A stretch of DNA of 64,000 nt from Mortierella sp. BCC40632. Its lineage: Eukaryota; Mortierellomycota; Mortierellomycetes; Mortierellales; Mortierellaceae. A program made the position numbers and the translations under genes. Position 1 is the stretch's first letter; each line of letters starts with the position of its first letter. The notes below the pieces were generated by a model. It did not search any database. It had not been told where the DNA came from and worked only from the letters and a program-made list of their open reading frames with translations. The stretch covers positions 1,694,001-1,758,000 of the forward strand of contig WAEK01000010.1 in assembly GCA_011634665.1 (NCBI GenBank). Reading direction: 5' to 3'. This document shows, piece after piece, positions 1-12,299 of this stretch.

Positions 1-1167
1 ATTCGAGGAGCTGGCTATTTTTTTTTGTTCTTTTGTTCTTTTTTTCTTTTTCTTTTTCTTTCTTTTCTTTTTTTTTTCGTTCGTTCTTTGAACATACGGG
101 GTTGGTATGCCGAGTTCGCATCACAGTTGTGGCATCCTTTACTCGCTGCTCAGTCTGCAGCTTCCGAGTCATCTCCTGGATTCGACTTTGGTAATTATCC
201 TACATGGAACAAAAAAAAAAAAAGGGTAAAGGCCCTGAGTATGACTCTCTCCATCCTTGTTGATGTTTACTTCTCCTTCCTCTTCTTCTTTCTTCTTCTT
301 CTTGGTAATGCAAAAGTGTTTCGGTCCCAGGCAATGAAGAGCAGCTTACCGGCATGACCATTGTAATTGCACTCTAATGACAGTCTAGATGGGACGATGA
401 GAGGTCTTGACAATGTAATGCCAACACATGCAGAAATGGCAAAAAGAAATAAGGGACGAGTGAGTGAATGAATGAAAGAGAAAGAGTAAGAGTAAAAGTA
501 GAGCGAGTGAGAGAAAGAGAGAAGGAGAATAGGGTATCGAGAGCCATAAGGAACTTTATTAGTCGGTGTGCAGCTGCGACCGTAATTGACATGGGGCAAG
601 GCGCTACCCGTCGCGATGTCATTGGTGCCCTGAGCAAAAAAAAAGATTGGGGAAAAAACGTGTCTTACAAGTCTGGCTGGTCACGAAAGGGCCTGCGGAT
701 GGAGGTGAGGGAGAGGAGGAGGATGCTCGAGAGAAGGAAGGACGAGAAGGAAGGACAAGAAGGAAGGGAAAATGAAAGACGCAAGCCAGGAAGGAATGTG
801 AGAGAGTGAGAGAGTGAAAGAGAGTGGAAGAGAGAGAGAGAGAGAGAGAGAGACAGAAAAAAAAAAAAGTAAAAGTAAATGCGGTGGACTGGATGTGCCT
901 CGGGGCGGAGGAGGCGCAGACAGCGGACGGAAGGGATTGATGGATGCGGATGGGCCAGGAAGAGAAGAAAAGATGCAGAGGGCGATGCGGATGGATGCAA
1001 AGATGGAGATCAGGCGGAGCGGATGATTTAAGGAAGAGAGAGTCAGAGCGAGAAGGGGGGGGGGGTAAAGGAGCAAAAGAGAGAGTGAGAAAGAGAAACG
1101 GACGTGTGTGCGATTGGGAACCGATGAGATGGAGCGAGACGGAGGACTCTGTCGTCTGTTCCTTTTT

Positions 1168-1198
<31 letters not shown>

Positions 1199-1385
1199 TT
1201 TCTTTCACTCTCTCTCTTTCTCTCTCTCTCCGAACACTGGGCCCTCGCGCGAGACAGGACCCCTGACAGGAACACGCCCGCCTGAAGCCACCACCACCCC
1301 ACTCGCTTCTCCTGATGCAACGTCGGGAAAGTGAGCTGTCCTGCCCTGCTATACCGACCCTCTGTTCCCCTCCACTTCATTTAAT

Positions 1386-1478
1386 GGCATATGGCATATA
1401 GCATTTGGCATATAGCATTTGGCATACAGCATTTGGCATATACATGCCATGCTATGCCATGTCATGCTATGCCATGCC
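1386..1478. repeat. Tandem GGCATATAGCATTT array with inverted half
   Basis: Three 14-bp units (GGCATATAGCATTT, third with one change) run from 1393 to 1434, followed by a partial unit. The next 35 bases are built from ATGCTATGCC/ATGCCATG words. ATGCTATGCC is the exact reverse complement of GGCATAGCAT, the left unit minus one TA step. The element can therefore fold into a long imperfect hairpin or cruciform. No coding role is visible. Confidence 0.7.
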
Positions 1479-2670
1479 GTATCGTGTCGTGTCGCGCCAC
1501 CCCGTCTGAACGATAGGAACAGCCTGTGGTGAATGCTGCCGTTGGGGAGAGGAGGAGGGGAAGGGAAAAGATCAGAGGCACCTCCCCTGGACAGAATCTG
1601 TAAGGTTGTCGGGGGGGACTAGCCAACGGCAATGCGATCTAAACAGTCGACCCATCCTTTTTGGTGGTACCAAAAGAAAGCGAAAAAGACCTTTTACTCT
1701 CTCAAGAACGATGGCCAATGCGAGAAAGAAAAGGCTGTCCCCTTTGTAGCAAAGTTCATTAAAAATCATTCCGACTCTTCTCCTCCTTTTTTCGCCAGCG
1801 TAGAATGGACTCCTTGAGAGCGATATGAAAACATACGGTCACCATGCTGCCGACTCGTGGATCTCTGTGCAATGCTGCCGAACAAATTTTTTTTCTTTTG
1901 CTTCTCTTTCTCTTTCTTCCTCCTGTTGCTTTTTTCTTCACTTGGAAACATTACTTGCACAAGGTTCCTTGCACAAGCGACAAGGAGGGACCAGAAAAGC
2001 GGCAGACCGTAGACCGACGAATCCAAGAAACTAAGCTGCAGAAAAAAATCGAGCCCGTCAATTCGTATTTTCTTTCTCTCTATCAAGATAGGCTATCAAG
2101 GAGTGTTGAAAGGTAGGCAAAGCTTCTCTCAGGATCTCTTGGGGCTAGAGCAAATGCCCAACATGGACAGCTTGTTTTGAACAAAATAGGCCTCTCTCGT
2201 ATTATTGATCGATGCATGATTGGAGATGCCTCTTGGAAGAGGGAAGAGATGAAGTGTCTAGGAGAAAATGGGGGCTGAAGTCTGCATTAGAACATGCATT
2301 GTCCAACGACGGGGCTCTCTCTCGATATCTGGATAGAACGTTACCTATTTGTTCTTGCTCGAGGAGCAGGTTATTCCGTAGTTTCTCCAAGCACAAGGCC
2401 CATGTATTATCACCCCCGGAATCCTCTACCAGACATGAGGGATATTATGCCATCAGGTTTTGTTCCTGGAGGTGCCTTTTTGTTATTGTTGTTGCTATTG
2501 TTGTTGATCTGGCTGTTGTCGAGTTGATCTGGGAAAAAAAAAAAAAAAAAAAAAAATTGGTTTTTTTGTTGCTGCAGCCGATGAGCCCTTTTCGTGTAGC
2601 ATGTTGGCTCTGGTGTGCAACATTACCCAACCACTCTCTTGCTTTTTTTATTTTTCCCAGAAAAAAAAAA

Positions 2671-2738
2671 TTGACGCAACCAGGGATCGATCCGACTTTC
2701 TAGGCAAAGGAATCCTCCCACTAGATCCGAGCCCATGG
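2671..2738 (-). pseudogene. tRNA-like Pol III remnant
   Basis: On the minus strand GGATCTAGTGG resembles the A box of eukaryotic tRNA-Glu (9 of 11 positions against TGGTCTAGTGG). It is followed by AGGATTC, as in that tRNA. GGATCGATCCC matches the B-box consensus GGTTCGANYCC at all but one position. The sequence then runs straight into ten T residues, a typical Pol III terminator. However, the seven bases before the A box do not pair with the bases before the terminator, and the anticodon arm is too short. I read it as a decayed tRNA or tRNA-derived element, not a working tRNA gene. Confidence 0.35.
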
Positions 2739-4566
2739 CCAGAAAAAAGAAAAGAAAAGAAAAAAAGAAGACCGGACTCCCACTGCTGTCCAAGCGGGAT
2801 TCAAAAGAAGAGGCTCTATCTCGACAACCACCGATCTCATCCATCTATACTTGGTTCATACCATTTGTGAGATTCGGCCTATCTTTAAGATTCCAAGTGA
2901 CAACTGGGCTTCTGCTAGCTCTGGCATACCGTAAGCTCTGAATGCCCATGTGGAGCCCTCGATGACCAAAAAAAAAAAGAAAAGAAAAGAAAGAAAGAGA
3001 GAAAGGACTAACCCAAGGTGAGCCAGCCCACTTTTCTGTCTTTAGCTCTTCTTTACCGATATTGAAATAGAGGATATCATCTGCACTTTAGAATGCCCCC
3101 CAGTGTTGATTGGATCTAATTAGGTATCCACACGTCGACCTCTCACTCTAGCTCATGCGGATCAAATCGTATTCGATGACCCTTTTCTCTTTCTATCTTT
3201 TTCTCACCCCTTCCTTAGAAACAATTTCTTGTCTTCTTGGCCTGACTTTGTTTTTTTCTTTTTTTTCTTTTTTTTTTTTCGATCCAAGTGAACGTAGTGC
3301 TTTCACACGACCCTGTAGAATAGAATCCGCTGGATTCTCCCGCTCAACTCAATTGAGTATCGTTTGTTTGATAGCAAAGTAAATATATATTTTTAGTGGT
3401 AGAGATATTACTCCATTTACTAACAAAGTGTAAAAAGAGGTAAAAAGGGACGAGAGGCTTGGTTCATGCTCGTCATCTTCCTCTTCTTCACCTCCTCTCT
3501 CTCTCTCTCCACACACACACACACATACGCCAACGGTTAAAATACGCTACTACCATGGCTACGTACCAGTCAATCTAAAATAGAAAGGTATAAAAAAAAA
3601 AATCGCGCTTCAGTCAAAAAGGGGGGGAGGGCGGGAGGGAGGGAGAGGAAGGCGGGAAAATGCCACTATTCTCCACGTTCACCCGAGCTAACTCGAGTTG
3701 GTGTTGATTCCCCTAGTTTTGTTTCGATCATATCATGCTTTCATTGGTCGAGCTTGCTATCAAACAATATTCGTGAGAATGATAAGAGATTTAGCGTGTG
3801 TAAATGATGCGCATTTGGCGCGACTTGGGGTGATATATATCTTTGAAGAAAAGAAACTTGATCTTGAACAAAACAACGAATAGTTAGTGAGAGAATGCGA
3901 GAGTGTGTGTGTGAGTGAGAGAGTGAGCGAGTGAGCGAGAAAGTGAGAGAACATCCCAAAGAACCAGAAGAACGAGACTGTGGCTTGTCCAATTAAATCC
4001 AATTCAATCAGGAAATAGGTATAAATATCACGAGGCTCTTTTCAGGAAACCATACAAGAGGGTCCAAGTTTTTTTCATAAAAATGCTGTTCTTTTTTGCA
4101 CTCCCTCGAGGAGGGGGGGAGGAGTAAATGCAAAAACGAAGATGGTATATTTGTTCAGATTTTTTTGAGAATACAAGGGGAAGAGGGGAAGAGGGGAGCT
4201 GGAAAGGAAAGAGGTGTGTGTGTGTGTGTGTGGAAAACTAGCAAAGCAAACAAGCAAAGCGCAATAGAAAAAAGAAAAAAGCAGGTAGACGGGGAAAATG
4301 GGTAAAAAAAAAAAAAACCATGAGATGCTAAAAAAAAAAAAAAAAAAGAAGAAGAGAACAAGTTGGGCGGGGGTGGGGGTTGGGGGCTCTATATATACAA
4401 TAATCAGCTATACAATGGTACGAACAATTTGGGACGTAAAGAGAGAATAGAAATAAAAGTGTCGTCTCGGGTGGTAGAGAGAATCCAGATAAGAAAAAGT
4501 GGTCGTCGTTGCCATCGTTAGCAGAGTGGTTCATCAGAAATGGTCTTTTTGTTGTTGTTGTTGTAG

Positions 4567-6069
4567 TTACTGCTCAGACTCCTCCAGAACCACCTTCTTG
4601 CTCAACTCCATACTCAAAGTGATGGGCGTCAAGGCAGGAAAGGCAGGGAGCACAAGGCCGTTCTGGCTAGCAAGCGACTCAAGGATCTGAAGTCGGCGCC
4701 ACACCTCCTGGTTCTCCTGGTGGACCGACTCCATCATGTCGCGGGTCTGGTCAATCTCTTGGACCTTTTGCTCTAGCTCCTTGATATAAGCCTTGCGGCG
4801 ATTGCGGAACGTCCGCTGAGCAGCACGGTTCTGGGCAGCACGGCGAGGATGGGTCACATTCTGGGCCCGTGAAGCAGAGGAGGAGGAGGAGGAGGAGGAG
4901 GAGGAAGTGGTCGTGGAGATGGCGACAGGCTGGAGGAGCGTCTGAGCTGCGGCCATCGTGGTTGCAGCGGCGGGAGTGGTCGTGGAAACTTTAGGTGAGC
5001 TCTCGGGCTGGAGCGAGCCTTCGCGAGAGTCGGACGACTTTGTCTTCTTGGCCGAGGTGGTCGACGAGGCCGAAGAAGTAGATCCAGACTTGGTGATACG
5101 GGTCGAGCGTGAGCTCTTGACCTTGTCGAGGCGCGAGCTCGTCGAAGGGATAGCCGAGGCAGCGAGCAAAGGCGAAGGCGAGGAAGCCATCATGGCTGGT
5201 GGAGGCGACTGGCGTGGCAGCGACTGTGTGAGAGACTCTTCGCGCTTGTGGCGAGGTGCGGCAGGGTGAGCAGCTGGGGCGTATGAGGTCTGGAACGAGA
5301 ACTGAGGCTGAGTCGTATCCTGGGCAAGAGTCGTAGCGTGGATGAAGGGAACCGAGGTCGTCACGGTCGAGCAAGGTGCCATCAGGCTGTTGGAAGGGGT
5401 CGTCATTGTGGTCATGATGGAAGTCGTTGCGGGAATAGACATGGCCGACGAGGCGGCGGAGGACTCGTACATCATTTGGCGTTGGTGCTGCAATCGCAGC
5501 TGGTGTGCGTGCTGAGCCTGTTGTTGCTGGTGGTGCTGGTGCTGCTGCATTAAGTTAAGGTCTTGGAAGGGCATTGTGCGCTGGGGTGCCATGGGTGGCG
5601 ACCGCTGTGAGGGAAGGATATGTGGCTGCTGAGAAGGCGAGGACGAGGGCGAGGGAATGTCAAAGGCAGTGTTGTAGACAAGATAGTCCATAGACGAGGC
5701 TGGGCGGGGAACTTCCTCTGACTTAATGATGGGGTAAGGGGGCGACGATGGCGCACTAGCAGGGAGAAGCGCTGGCATAGACGATGTAACAGTAGTAGAA
5801 GTAGCAACTGGGAACTGCGAGTGCTGGCGCTGGTTCTGGTGCTGCAGCGAAGGGAAAGGAGCGTTGGCCATCGAGTTATTCGAGGCAGGCGCAAAGATGT
5901 AATCCTGCATGGGTGGAGAGGAGGCTGCGGCCGCGGCGGTCGCGTTGATGATATACGACTCAATTGGCTCGGTGTTCATGATGTGCTTGGCAACGTTCTC
6001 GTCAATGATCGGGGACGAGATGTTGTAAAAGTCGTTGGCGCTTGAATAGACCATCAGGCTCTGCAGCAT
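4567..6069 (-). CDS. AP-1-like bZIP transcription factor
   Basis: Single-exon gene of 500 aa. The basic region (about aa 409-428) contains NRAAQRTFRNRRK, which fits the fungal AP-1/Yap/Pap1 signature NxxAQxxFR. A leucine-zipper-type coiled coil follows (about aa 431-466, KELEQKV... RLQILESL). The N-terminal 400 residues are low-complexity and rich in Ser, Pro, Gln, His and Ala, as in fungal activation domains, with a long Ser run just before the basic region. The protein binds DNA as a dimer in the nucleus. Yap1/Pap1 proteins sense oxidants through cysteines in C-terminal Cys-rich domains. Here only about 35 residues follow the zipper and none is Cys, so that mode of regulation looks absent. 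The start is the first Met of the frame; a TATA-like box lies about 580 bp upstream. Target genes cannot be told from sequence. Confidence 0.9.
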   Translation of the reverse strand: MLQSLMVYSSANDFYNISSPIIDENVAKHIMNTEPIESYIINATAAAAASSPPMQDYIFAPASNNSMANAPFPSLQHQNQRQHSQFPVATSTTVTSSMPALLPASAPSSPPYPIIKSEEVPRPASSMDYLVYNTAFDIPSPSSSPSQQPHILPSQRSPPMAPQRTMPFQDLNLMQQHQHHQQQQAQHAHQLRLQHQRQMMYESSAASSAMSIPATTSIMTTMTTPSNSLMAPCSTVTTSVPFIHATTLAQDTTQPQFSFQTSYAPAAHPAAPRHKREESLTQSLPRQSPPPAMMASSPSPLLAASAIPSTSSRLDKVKSSRSTRITKSGSTSSASSTTSAKKTKSSDSREGSLQPESSPKVSTTTPAAATTMAAAQTLLQPVAISTTTSSSSSSSSSSASRAQNVTHPRRAAQNRAAQRTFRNRRKAYIKELEQKVQEIDQTRDMMESVHQENQEVWRRLQILESLASQNGLVLPAFPALTPITLSMELSKKVVLEESEQ

Positions 6070-6385
6070 GGCGCTGGCTGTCTGTGGGGGGCGGGGGTGG
6101 ATTGCGGGTATAGGAAGGGGCTGGAGGGAGAGGAAGAGAGAGGTTAGCGGTCAAGGAGCAGGACACAGAAGCAGAAGCAGACGCAATGGATGCTTAAGCG
6201 GATTAGCGTTTGTTGGCAGCTGCACGCACCTGTGGAGAGTCTCGTTGCAGGGCCGTAGTGCAAGAGCTAAGAATTTCTCCCGGAGTCCTTGTCAGGGAGA
6301 AAAGAGCAGTCTGTCACAGGGGGGGGGAGGGTAACGATAGAAAGAGCTTAGAGAAGCTAAGAAAAGAAAGAAAAAAAAGCAAAGA

Positions 6386-6404
6386 CAGAGAGAGAGAGAG
6401 AGAG

Positions 6405-6442
<38 letters not shown>
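6386..6442. repeat. (GA)n-(TG)n compound microsatellite
   Basis: About ten GA repeats run into about eighteen TG repeats. The element lies between the putative TATA box and the start codon of the bZIP gene, so it would be part of that gene's 5' leader. Its length is likely to vary between strains. Confidence 0.85.
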
Positions 6443-6445
<3 letters not shown>

Positions 6446-6644
6446 TGTGTGCTGTGCAAAAAAAATAAAAAAGATGAAAAGGCGAAGCAAGTGGGAAGAG
6501 AGTCGACAAAGAAGGAATGGTGATCGGGCAGCTCGACTGTCTGTCTGTCGGACGGTCTGTTCGTTCGTTGAGTGTGTGAGTTGAGGAGGAGAGAGAGAGA
6601 GAGAAGAGAAAAATTTTCGGGGCAAAGAGGATGTGCTGCTGTGG

Positions 6645-6652
6645 TTTATATA
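6645..6652 (-). promoter_or_regulatory. TATA-like box for bZIP gene
   Basis: TATATAAA on the minus strand, about 580 bp before the bZIP start codon. It is the clearest TATA element upstream of that gene. If used, the 5' leader would be roughly 550 nt and would contain the GA/TG microsatellite. No transcript data are available, so this is inference from the motif only. Confidence 0.3.
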
Positions 6653-8618
6653 CTTTGAACCGACAGGAACAAGGCGAGGGACTGAATTGCTTAGAGTGGC
6701 CTGCAAAATATTGGAACTAAAAATATGTTGAAGCCTATCGGACATGGTACGTCATGGGCCTTGCAAAGGGATGAAGCTCCAGACCCAGTACATACTCCAA
6801 TAGAATACTGTTCCTATTCAGTCCGTGTTTAAATATCTATTCAATAGCATTCACTCTAATAAACAATCTTCTGCTGCACACTCCAACTGCTTGCATCCTC
6901 TATTCCTCCCTCCCTCCCTCCCTCCTTCTCTCTCTTGTTCTCTCTCTCTCTCTCTCTCTTCCACTGCCCCCCCCCCCGCCGTGCCCACATATTTACATTC
7001 CTCGGTCAGCATATCCCGCCACCTATCTTGAAGGGCTAGCTTCTGTGCTTTTGGGATACTGGGGTACTGGTTTACTTGGCCTATTCGCCTGTCCGCATGG
7101 CCCTGCCCGCATAGCCATCGTGTCCGCGGTCCTGACAGGACGACGAGGGGCGGAATAGTAAATTGCAGTGTAGTATCTATCGCTGCCACTCATTCTACTC
7201 TCAAGACCCTTCAATCTCCTCACCCTCCTTACCCTCCCTCCATAGACAGCGCCATTGAACCCGGAGCAGTTACTGTCCTCCCTCATCCATTTCTCTTCTG
7301 GTAAAAATATCACCCCTCTCTCCCGCGGGCCAGCACCAGAGCGTTTCAAGCGAGGTTCATGCGACGGACCAAACACCATGCTCAGACAGTTGAACAGACA
7401 GACAGACAGACGGACAGACGGACAGCCGGATGGATAGACGAGTAGACTTTTTTTTTTTTTTTTTTTTTTTTTCCTCTCGTTCTCACACACGTCCGCTCTC
7501 TCTCACACACACATTCTCTCTTTCTATCTTTCTATCTATTTCGCTCGCTCTCACGCCCTGCCATACTCAGGCTGGAAGAAAGAAGGAGAGGAGACTCTTA
7601 TGCCTTCGGCATGATGGTCACCTTACCATTCTCCCACGGAGTCTTCAAACACCAACCAGGTTATCATCTGCGCGTCGATTCCACCTTGTGCCCTTTCTTT
7701 TTCAAACGCATTTTGCGTGGGTCTGCTTGTTAGTGGGACGAATCAGATTCGTCCTTTTCTCGACATCTACGAGGGTAATATGCGCGAGGGGGGTGGCAGG
7801 ACAAAATGAGAGAAAAAGCGAGAAAAAAAAAGGAGGGGAGCAGTGCAAGAGACAGAGAGATGAAAGCAGCCACGCAACGGCTAAGCAAACCGCATGAACG
7901 ATTGCCAGGGCCCTTGTCCTTCTTTCTCCCGTCGGCGCTCGAAGGTCCTAGTAGTTCTTTGTTCTTCAAGTGGCTCGATGTTCATTTATCTTTTCCTTTC
8001 CTCTCCCCTCTCTTTCCACGCTTTTCGTTTTCCGTTTCTTTCTCAACCCCTGATCAAGTCCACGCCGCTTTTGTTCTCAGGCACAAAAGAAGGAAAGGAG
8101 AGGGTGGAGGTGGAATTGTCCAGGGTGCAACGCGCTAGCCGGTGGGAACGCGACTTGATTTTTCTACTGATCGATACCACCGACTGTCTCCCCTCTTCCG
8201 TCCTCGCCTACCCGGAGTTGTTCATTCCGGCCGCTCTTGCTCTTCATTTTCCTCATCCTCCTCATCCTCATCCTCATCCTCCTCAATCCCTCACTCCACA
8301 GTTGTCTTCACTCCTCTAGATTCAACAGTTGTTACTGCTCCCATAACTGGGTCCTGTTGGAGACTGAGGTCAATCAGGGGCAAAGAGGAAGAGGGAGAGA
8401 AAGAGGGAGAGAGAGAAGAGGGCGCACTGAATGGAGCCGGGGTCTGGGTCCGTTGGTTGTACCACGAATTTGGACGCGCACGTCCTCTCTAGGATCAGGG
8501 GCACGTTTTGCAAGAAGGGGGTCAACATGAGGGTCAAGACGGTGGTATGTCTGTGCCAAGAGCAGCGTGTCCCGAATCCCTTTGACGGACGTTGGGGTCG
8601 GGGAGAGAGAGGAGAGAC

Positions 8619-8622
<4 letters not shown>

Positions 8623-8670
<48 letters not shown>
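8623..8670. repeat. (GA)n microsatellite
   Basis: An almost pure run of about 24 GA dinucleotides in the gene-poor stretch. It produces Arg-Glu or Ser-Leu repeats in all frames and explains several long false open frames around it. Confidence 0.9.
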
Positions 8671-8674
<4 letters not shown>

Positions 8675-10792
8675 TCCCTACAGATCGCTGGCTCGTACTT
8701 TCTAGCAGGAATGGGCGTTGGTACCTTTTCGCAGAGCATTGAACACTTTCAGCGATACCCTCACATGAGAAAGAGGAGCATATGCATGGTGAGATGGACC
8801 AATGGCTCTCTAGCGCACAATGGATCGTTTGATATGCTGTGAGCTGCCCTAGGTCACGGCCACCCTCATCCCCCCCTCCCCCTCTTCTTCCAGCATGAAC
8901 GCAGACAATGTGGTAGCAAGCATGACCACCATGATCCTGCCGTCGCCGGATGGACCACCGGGTGTGTGTACAGCCATTGTTCCGCGGGGAGAAATGCAGA
9001 CAAGGTGCGGGTCCCTGGACCCGATAGCGCAGTGTCCAAGGACCCAAGGAAGACTGGAGTCGGAGTACGCGCAGAAGATGGGGTGGGAAAAGAGCGCGTC
9101 CTTTGATAAAGAAAAAGGGCGGGTGGTGGATCGTCCGAGAGGGATTAACTTGCGCCCTGTCACACGAAAGTGCTTGCTTGTGTGTATGCGGGAGTCAATT
9201 GGAGCACCAAACAAAGAAAAGAGTGGTTCGCTTACCCTCTCTATCTCTCTATCTCATTCCCACTTGCATACACCTTTTTTTTTTCCTGTCGTCCATCATA
9301 GCCACCGACTGTGCTTCGGAGAAAGGTACACGAACGATTCCACCGGTGAACTGTTTGTCAAGGACAATGTCCAGTTTCATGCTTCCTCGGAGCGCTCTCT
9401 CGCATGGTCCGGGCTAAGGGATAGCTCTCTCAAAGTCAAGTCACCTGCTTGTTCATGCATTAAGAACCTGATGTCCAAACTACGTCTGCCTTTTGGACTT
9501 TCGGTGCACTGCCCTTTCTCCCCTTTACTCATTAGCTGCCCCTGTCATCCCCAGTAAACGTTTTGGCCAGTTAGAGCATTCTGTTTTCCCTCCACTGCCA
9601 CCGTCATCCACCGATGCGAACGGCCCACAGAAATGCACGAGAGCTGCGGTTCGTCCACACAGGGTCCTCTTTCTTCGTTGTTAGCACATGAAAAAGAACA
9701 TTGTCCCTTCTCTGTGTTCTCCTCTCCTCCACTTCTCCACCTCCTCCTGCCAAGCATGGCAGGTGATTGCCAAACTTGCATATGATCTTACAGCTCGTCT
9801 GGCGATCGACCTTGCCTGCCCTTACTTGTTGCATCATCATCCTCCTTCCTCCTAAAGCGTCAGCGACAACCTCTTGCTTATCCACGTCAAGCTATCGATC
9901 GTTTTTTTCTCTCTTCTTCTTCTTCGCTTGTTCTTTCTCTTACTCCTTTGTTCATGCCAAGACGCGACATTTGCTTTCCGAGGAGAAACGTGATAAAAAG
10001 GGATGGCCTAGTCCCACGTCAAGCTGCCTAGCAAGTCGTCATCGCTCTGAGGGGATTGTTGCTTTCCCAATTTCTCTCACCCTCCTCTCCACTCTTTTTT
10101 TTTTTTTTTAAAAAAAAAAATGAAAATGAAAAATGAAAAAAAAAAAAGTCGCCATGGGGCCAATGTGGATTTTCCGAATGGCCCTTTTGTCTCAAATGGT
10201 TGCACTAGCGCGGTGCGGTGTGGCGAACGCCGTTGTCATGGTAACACTGAACATTGACCCAGTAAAAGAAAGAAGGAACCCTGCCCCTCCCCAGTTCTTG
10301 GTTGAGGGTTGTGAACACAAGGAAGGTGGACAGCGACGATCAGTGTTACACTCAGCCAGAAAGAAAAAAAAAAAAGGCATACAGCACACACACACTCTCT
10401 CTCTCTCTTCTCGATTATCCTCTCATATAGGGGCTTCAGGCTGTAAACCCAAGGAGGACTGAGGGTTGCATGGTTAGCATGCCCGGAGACCAATCATCGC
10501 ACAGCATGGGTGTGTGCGTCTGTTTGTTTGTTTTCTTGCGTGCATGCATGGCAGTAGAGACAGGAAGAGAGGAGAGGGCCAATCGGCCCGTCCAGTGCCC
10601 CTCGTCCCCCCTCCTTTCTGTCCCGACAAGACTCATGCGAGCACAAGCAAATGGAGTTTTGGAGTAAACATCCCAGTTTGGGAAAGTGAGCGCGTCAAGA
10701 ACGGGAGAAGGGAATCGGGGCGGAGATCAGATTTCGGTGTGTCAAATCCAAACAATCCGTCGGAGGATAAAATAAAAAATGTGAGAGCAAGA

Positions 10793-10830
<38 letters not shown>

Positions 10831-12299
10831 CTCAACAATACACTCACACACGGAGTGAGAAACTCGAGTCATTTCACGGGTTCAAGCCCAGAGAGTGAAC
10901 GACCTTGGGTTCCTCTACACTGCCTTCGAATTCCGGCTATCATGATCTCCTCTCTCCCAAATGGGCCAAGTGGCAGTTCAGCCGGACAGTGGTCTTCGCA
11001 GGACCATGGTCTTCTGGCATGTTCCAAAAGGTTGCCCCGATCGGTCACCCCACTTCTTCACTGCCACGATTGACGTCTCAACGCCAAGCAAAGAGTAGGC
11101 TTGGACCATTTTTTCTCCTTCTTACAAATGGGTCGTAAGGTCCTCCGTGTGCCTCACATGAGCAAGAGCTCATTTGTCATCCTACGCGCATACGCATCTA
11201 TACTATATGCCCTTCTTCTTCCCCTTCCTCTCACGCAGATTCAACGGTCGCTAACGAGACACAGTCGTCCTCTGTGCTCCTGAACCGTTGTTGGTTCCCC
11301 TCTTCTCTCTTTCCCCTTCATTTCCGTAGTCAAGGCCGTCTCTTGTTTGTGTGTGCGTTTTTTTTAGCATAATGCAGGCAACAACGGCAACGACGAACAG
11401 GACAAGGACTAACCCAGGTCTTCTCCTCCTTCTCTCCCCCAAAAAAACGACGCAGGAGAAGGAGAGGAGAAGGGGGCCAGGAACGAGGATCGGGAACCTT
11501 AGTAGGAACCAGGACCCTTAGAACGAGAACAACGTCTCCATGGGTCCCACCCCTCGTGCATACATCCAAGCACACATACACGCGCGCGCGCACTTTGGAC
11601 AGGCACAGAAGAAAGAAAGAGAAAGAGAGAGAGAGAGAAGCCAAAAATAGACCTTCAGGTTCGGATGGTGCCAACACGGCAACCAAACCCCCTTAACCCG
11701 GTCCTCTCTCTGTCTGTCACTCTCTCTCTCTCTCTCTCTCTGTCTGTCTGTGTTTGTCCGCGTGCGCGCACCGTGCATGTGGGAGTCCAGAATGGGATTC
11801 AGGGGAGGAGGTTAGTCGTGGAGAAGGGCAAAAGGAGAAGGATAAAAAAAAAGAGAGAAGGAAATGAACGTTGGCTAGATGAGGAATGCGACGAGAAGGA
11901 GTAGTGCGCAGGACGGAGGACCCTTTCCAAAGGGAGAGGGGGGAGAAAAAAAAAAAAAAAGAAAGAAAGAAAGAGAAAGAGAGTGAGATGAATGGATCTT
12001 GGAAGCAGGAGAAGGGAAAGGGAGAGGGGGAGGCGGAGGTGGAGGCGGAGAGAAAAGGAACCAGGAGAAGAAATGAAGGGACTACTGCAGAGAAGAAGGG
12101 ATGGTTAAAGGACACGAGGAAGGGGAAGAAGACAGGGAGATGGTGATGGAAACGGAAGTGGGGGGAGGGAGTTGAAAGGGGAAGGAGATAGCTGAAGCGA
12201 TGGAGCAAAGAGGAAAGAGAGAGAAGAAGAAGAAAAAAGAAAACATGTCTACGAGAAAAGGTACGGGTCTTTATATACAAAGGGTCCCTCTCCTTAACA

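Larger units (their letters stand above)
1..4566. other. Gene-free stretch, simple repeats
   Basis: No frame here shows a recognisable domain or a consistent exon chain. The DNA is dominated by T- and A-homopolymers, (CT/GA)n tracts (about 830-852 and 1171-1200) and short degenerate purine or pyrimidine runs. The long open frames on the minus strand at 619-1380 are Ser/Leu/Arg-rich readings of these tracts. A tandem/inverted repeat (1386-1478) and a tRNA-like element (2671-2738) are listed separately. The last 500 bases are probably the 3' region of the bZIP gene that ends at 4567. Confidence 0.5.
6070..12299. other. Gene-poor stretch upstream of bZIP gene
   Basis: The first 600 bases are probably the leader and promoter of the minus-strand bZIP gene. 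The rest holds (TG)n, (GA)n, (CT)n, T22 near 7449-7470 and CT-rich blocks. Open frames such as 8895-9557 (+), 8849-9214 (-) and 11717-12547 (-) have no recognisable domain and cross microsatellites. I find no chain of exons that keeps a frame through good splice sites. Confidence 0.45.

Noticed and set aside
619..1380. 253-codon Ser/Arg/Glu-rich frame (-)
   Set aside because: Its sequence is a direct reading of GA/CT microsatellites; composition is explained by the repeats.
8237..8290. (CTCATC)n-like run as a possible coding repeat
   Set aside because: Short imperfect microsatellite with no open gene around it.
8849..9557. Overlapping frames on both strands in the gene-poor stretch
   Set aside because: No recognisable domain on either strand, no supporting splice pattern.
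10873..10900. GGGTTCAAGCCC resembling a tRNA T-arm
   Set aside because: No matching acceptor stem, D arm or terminator.
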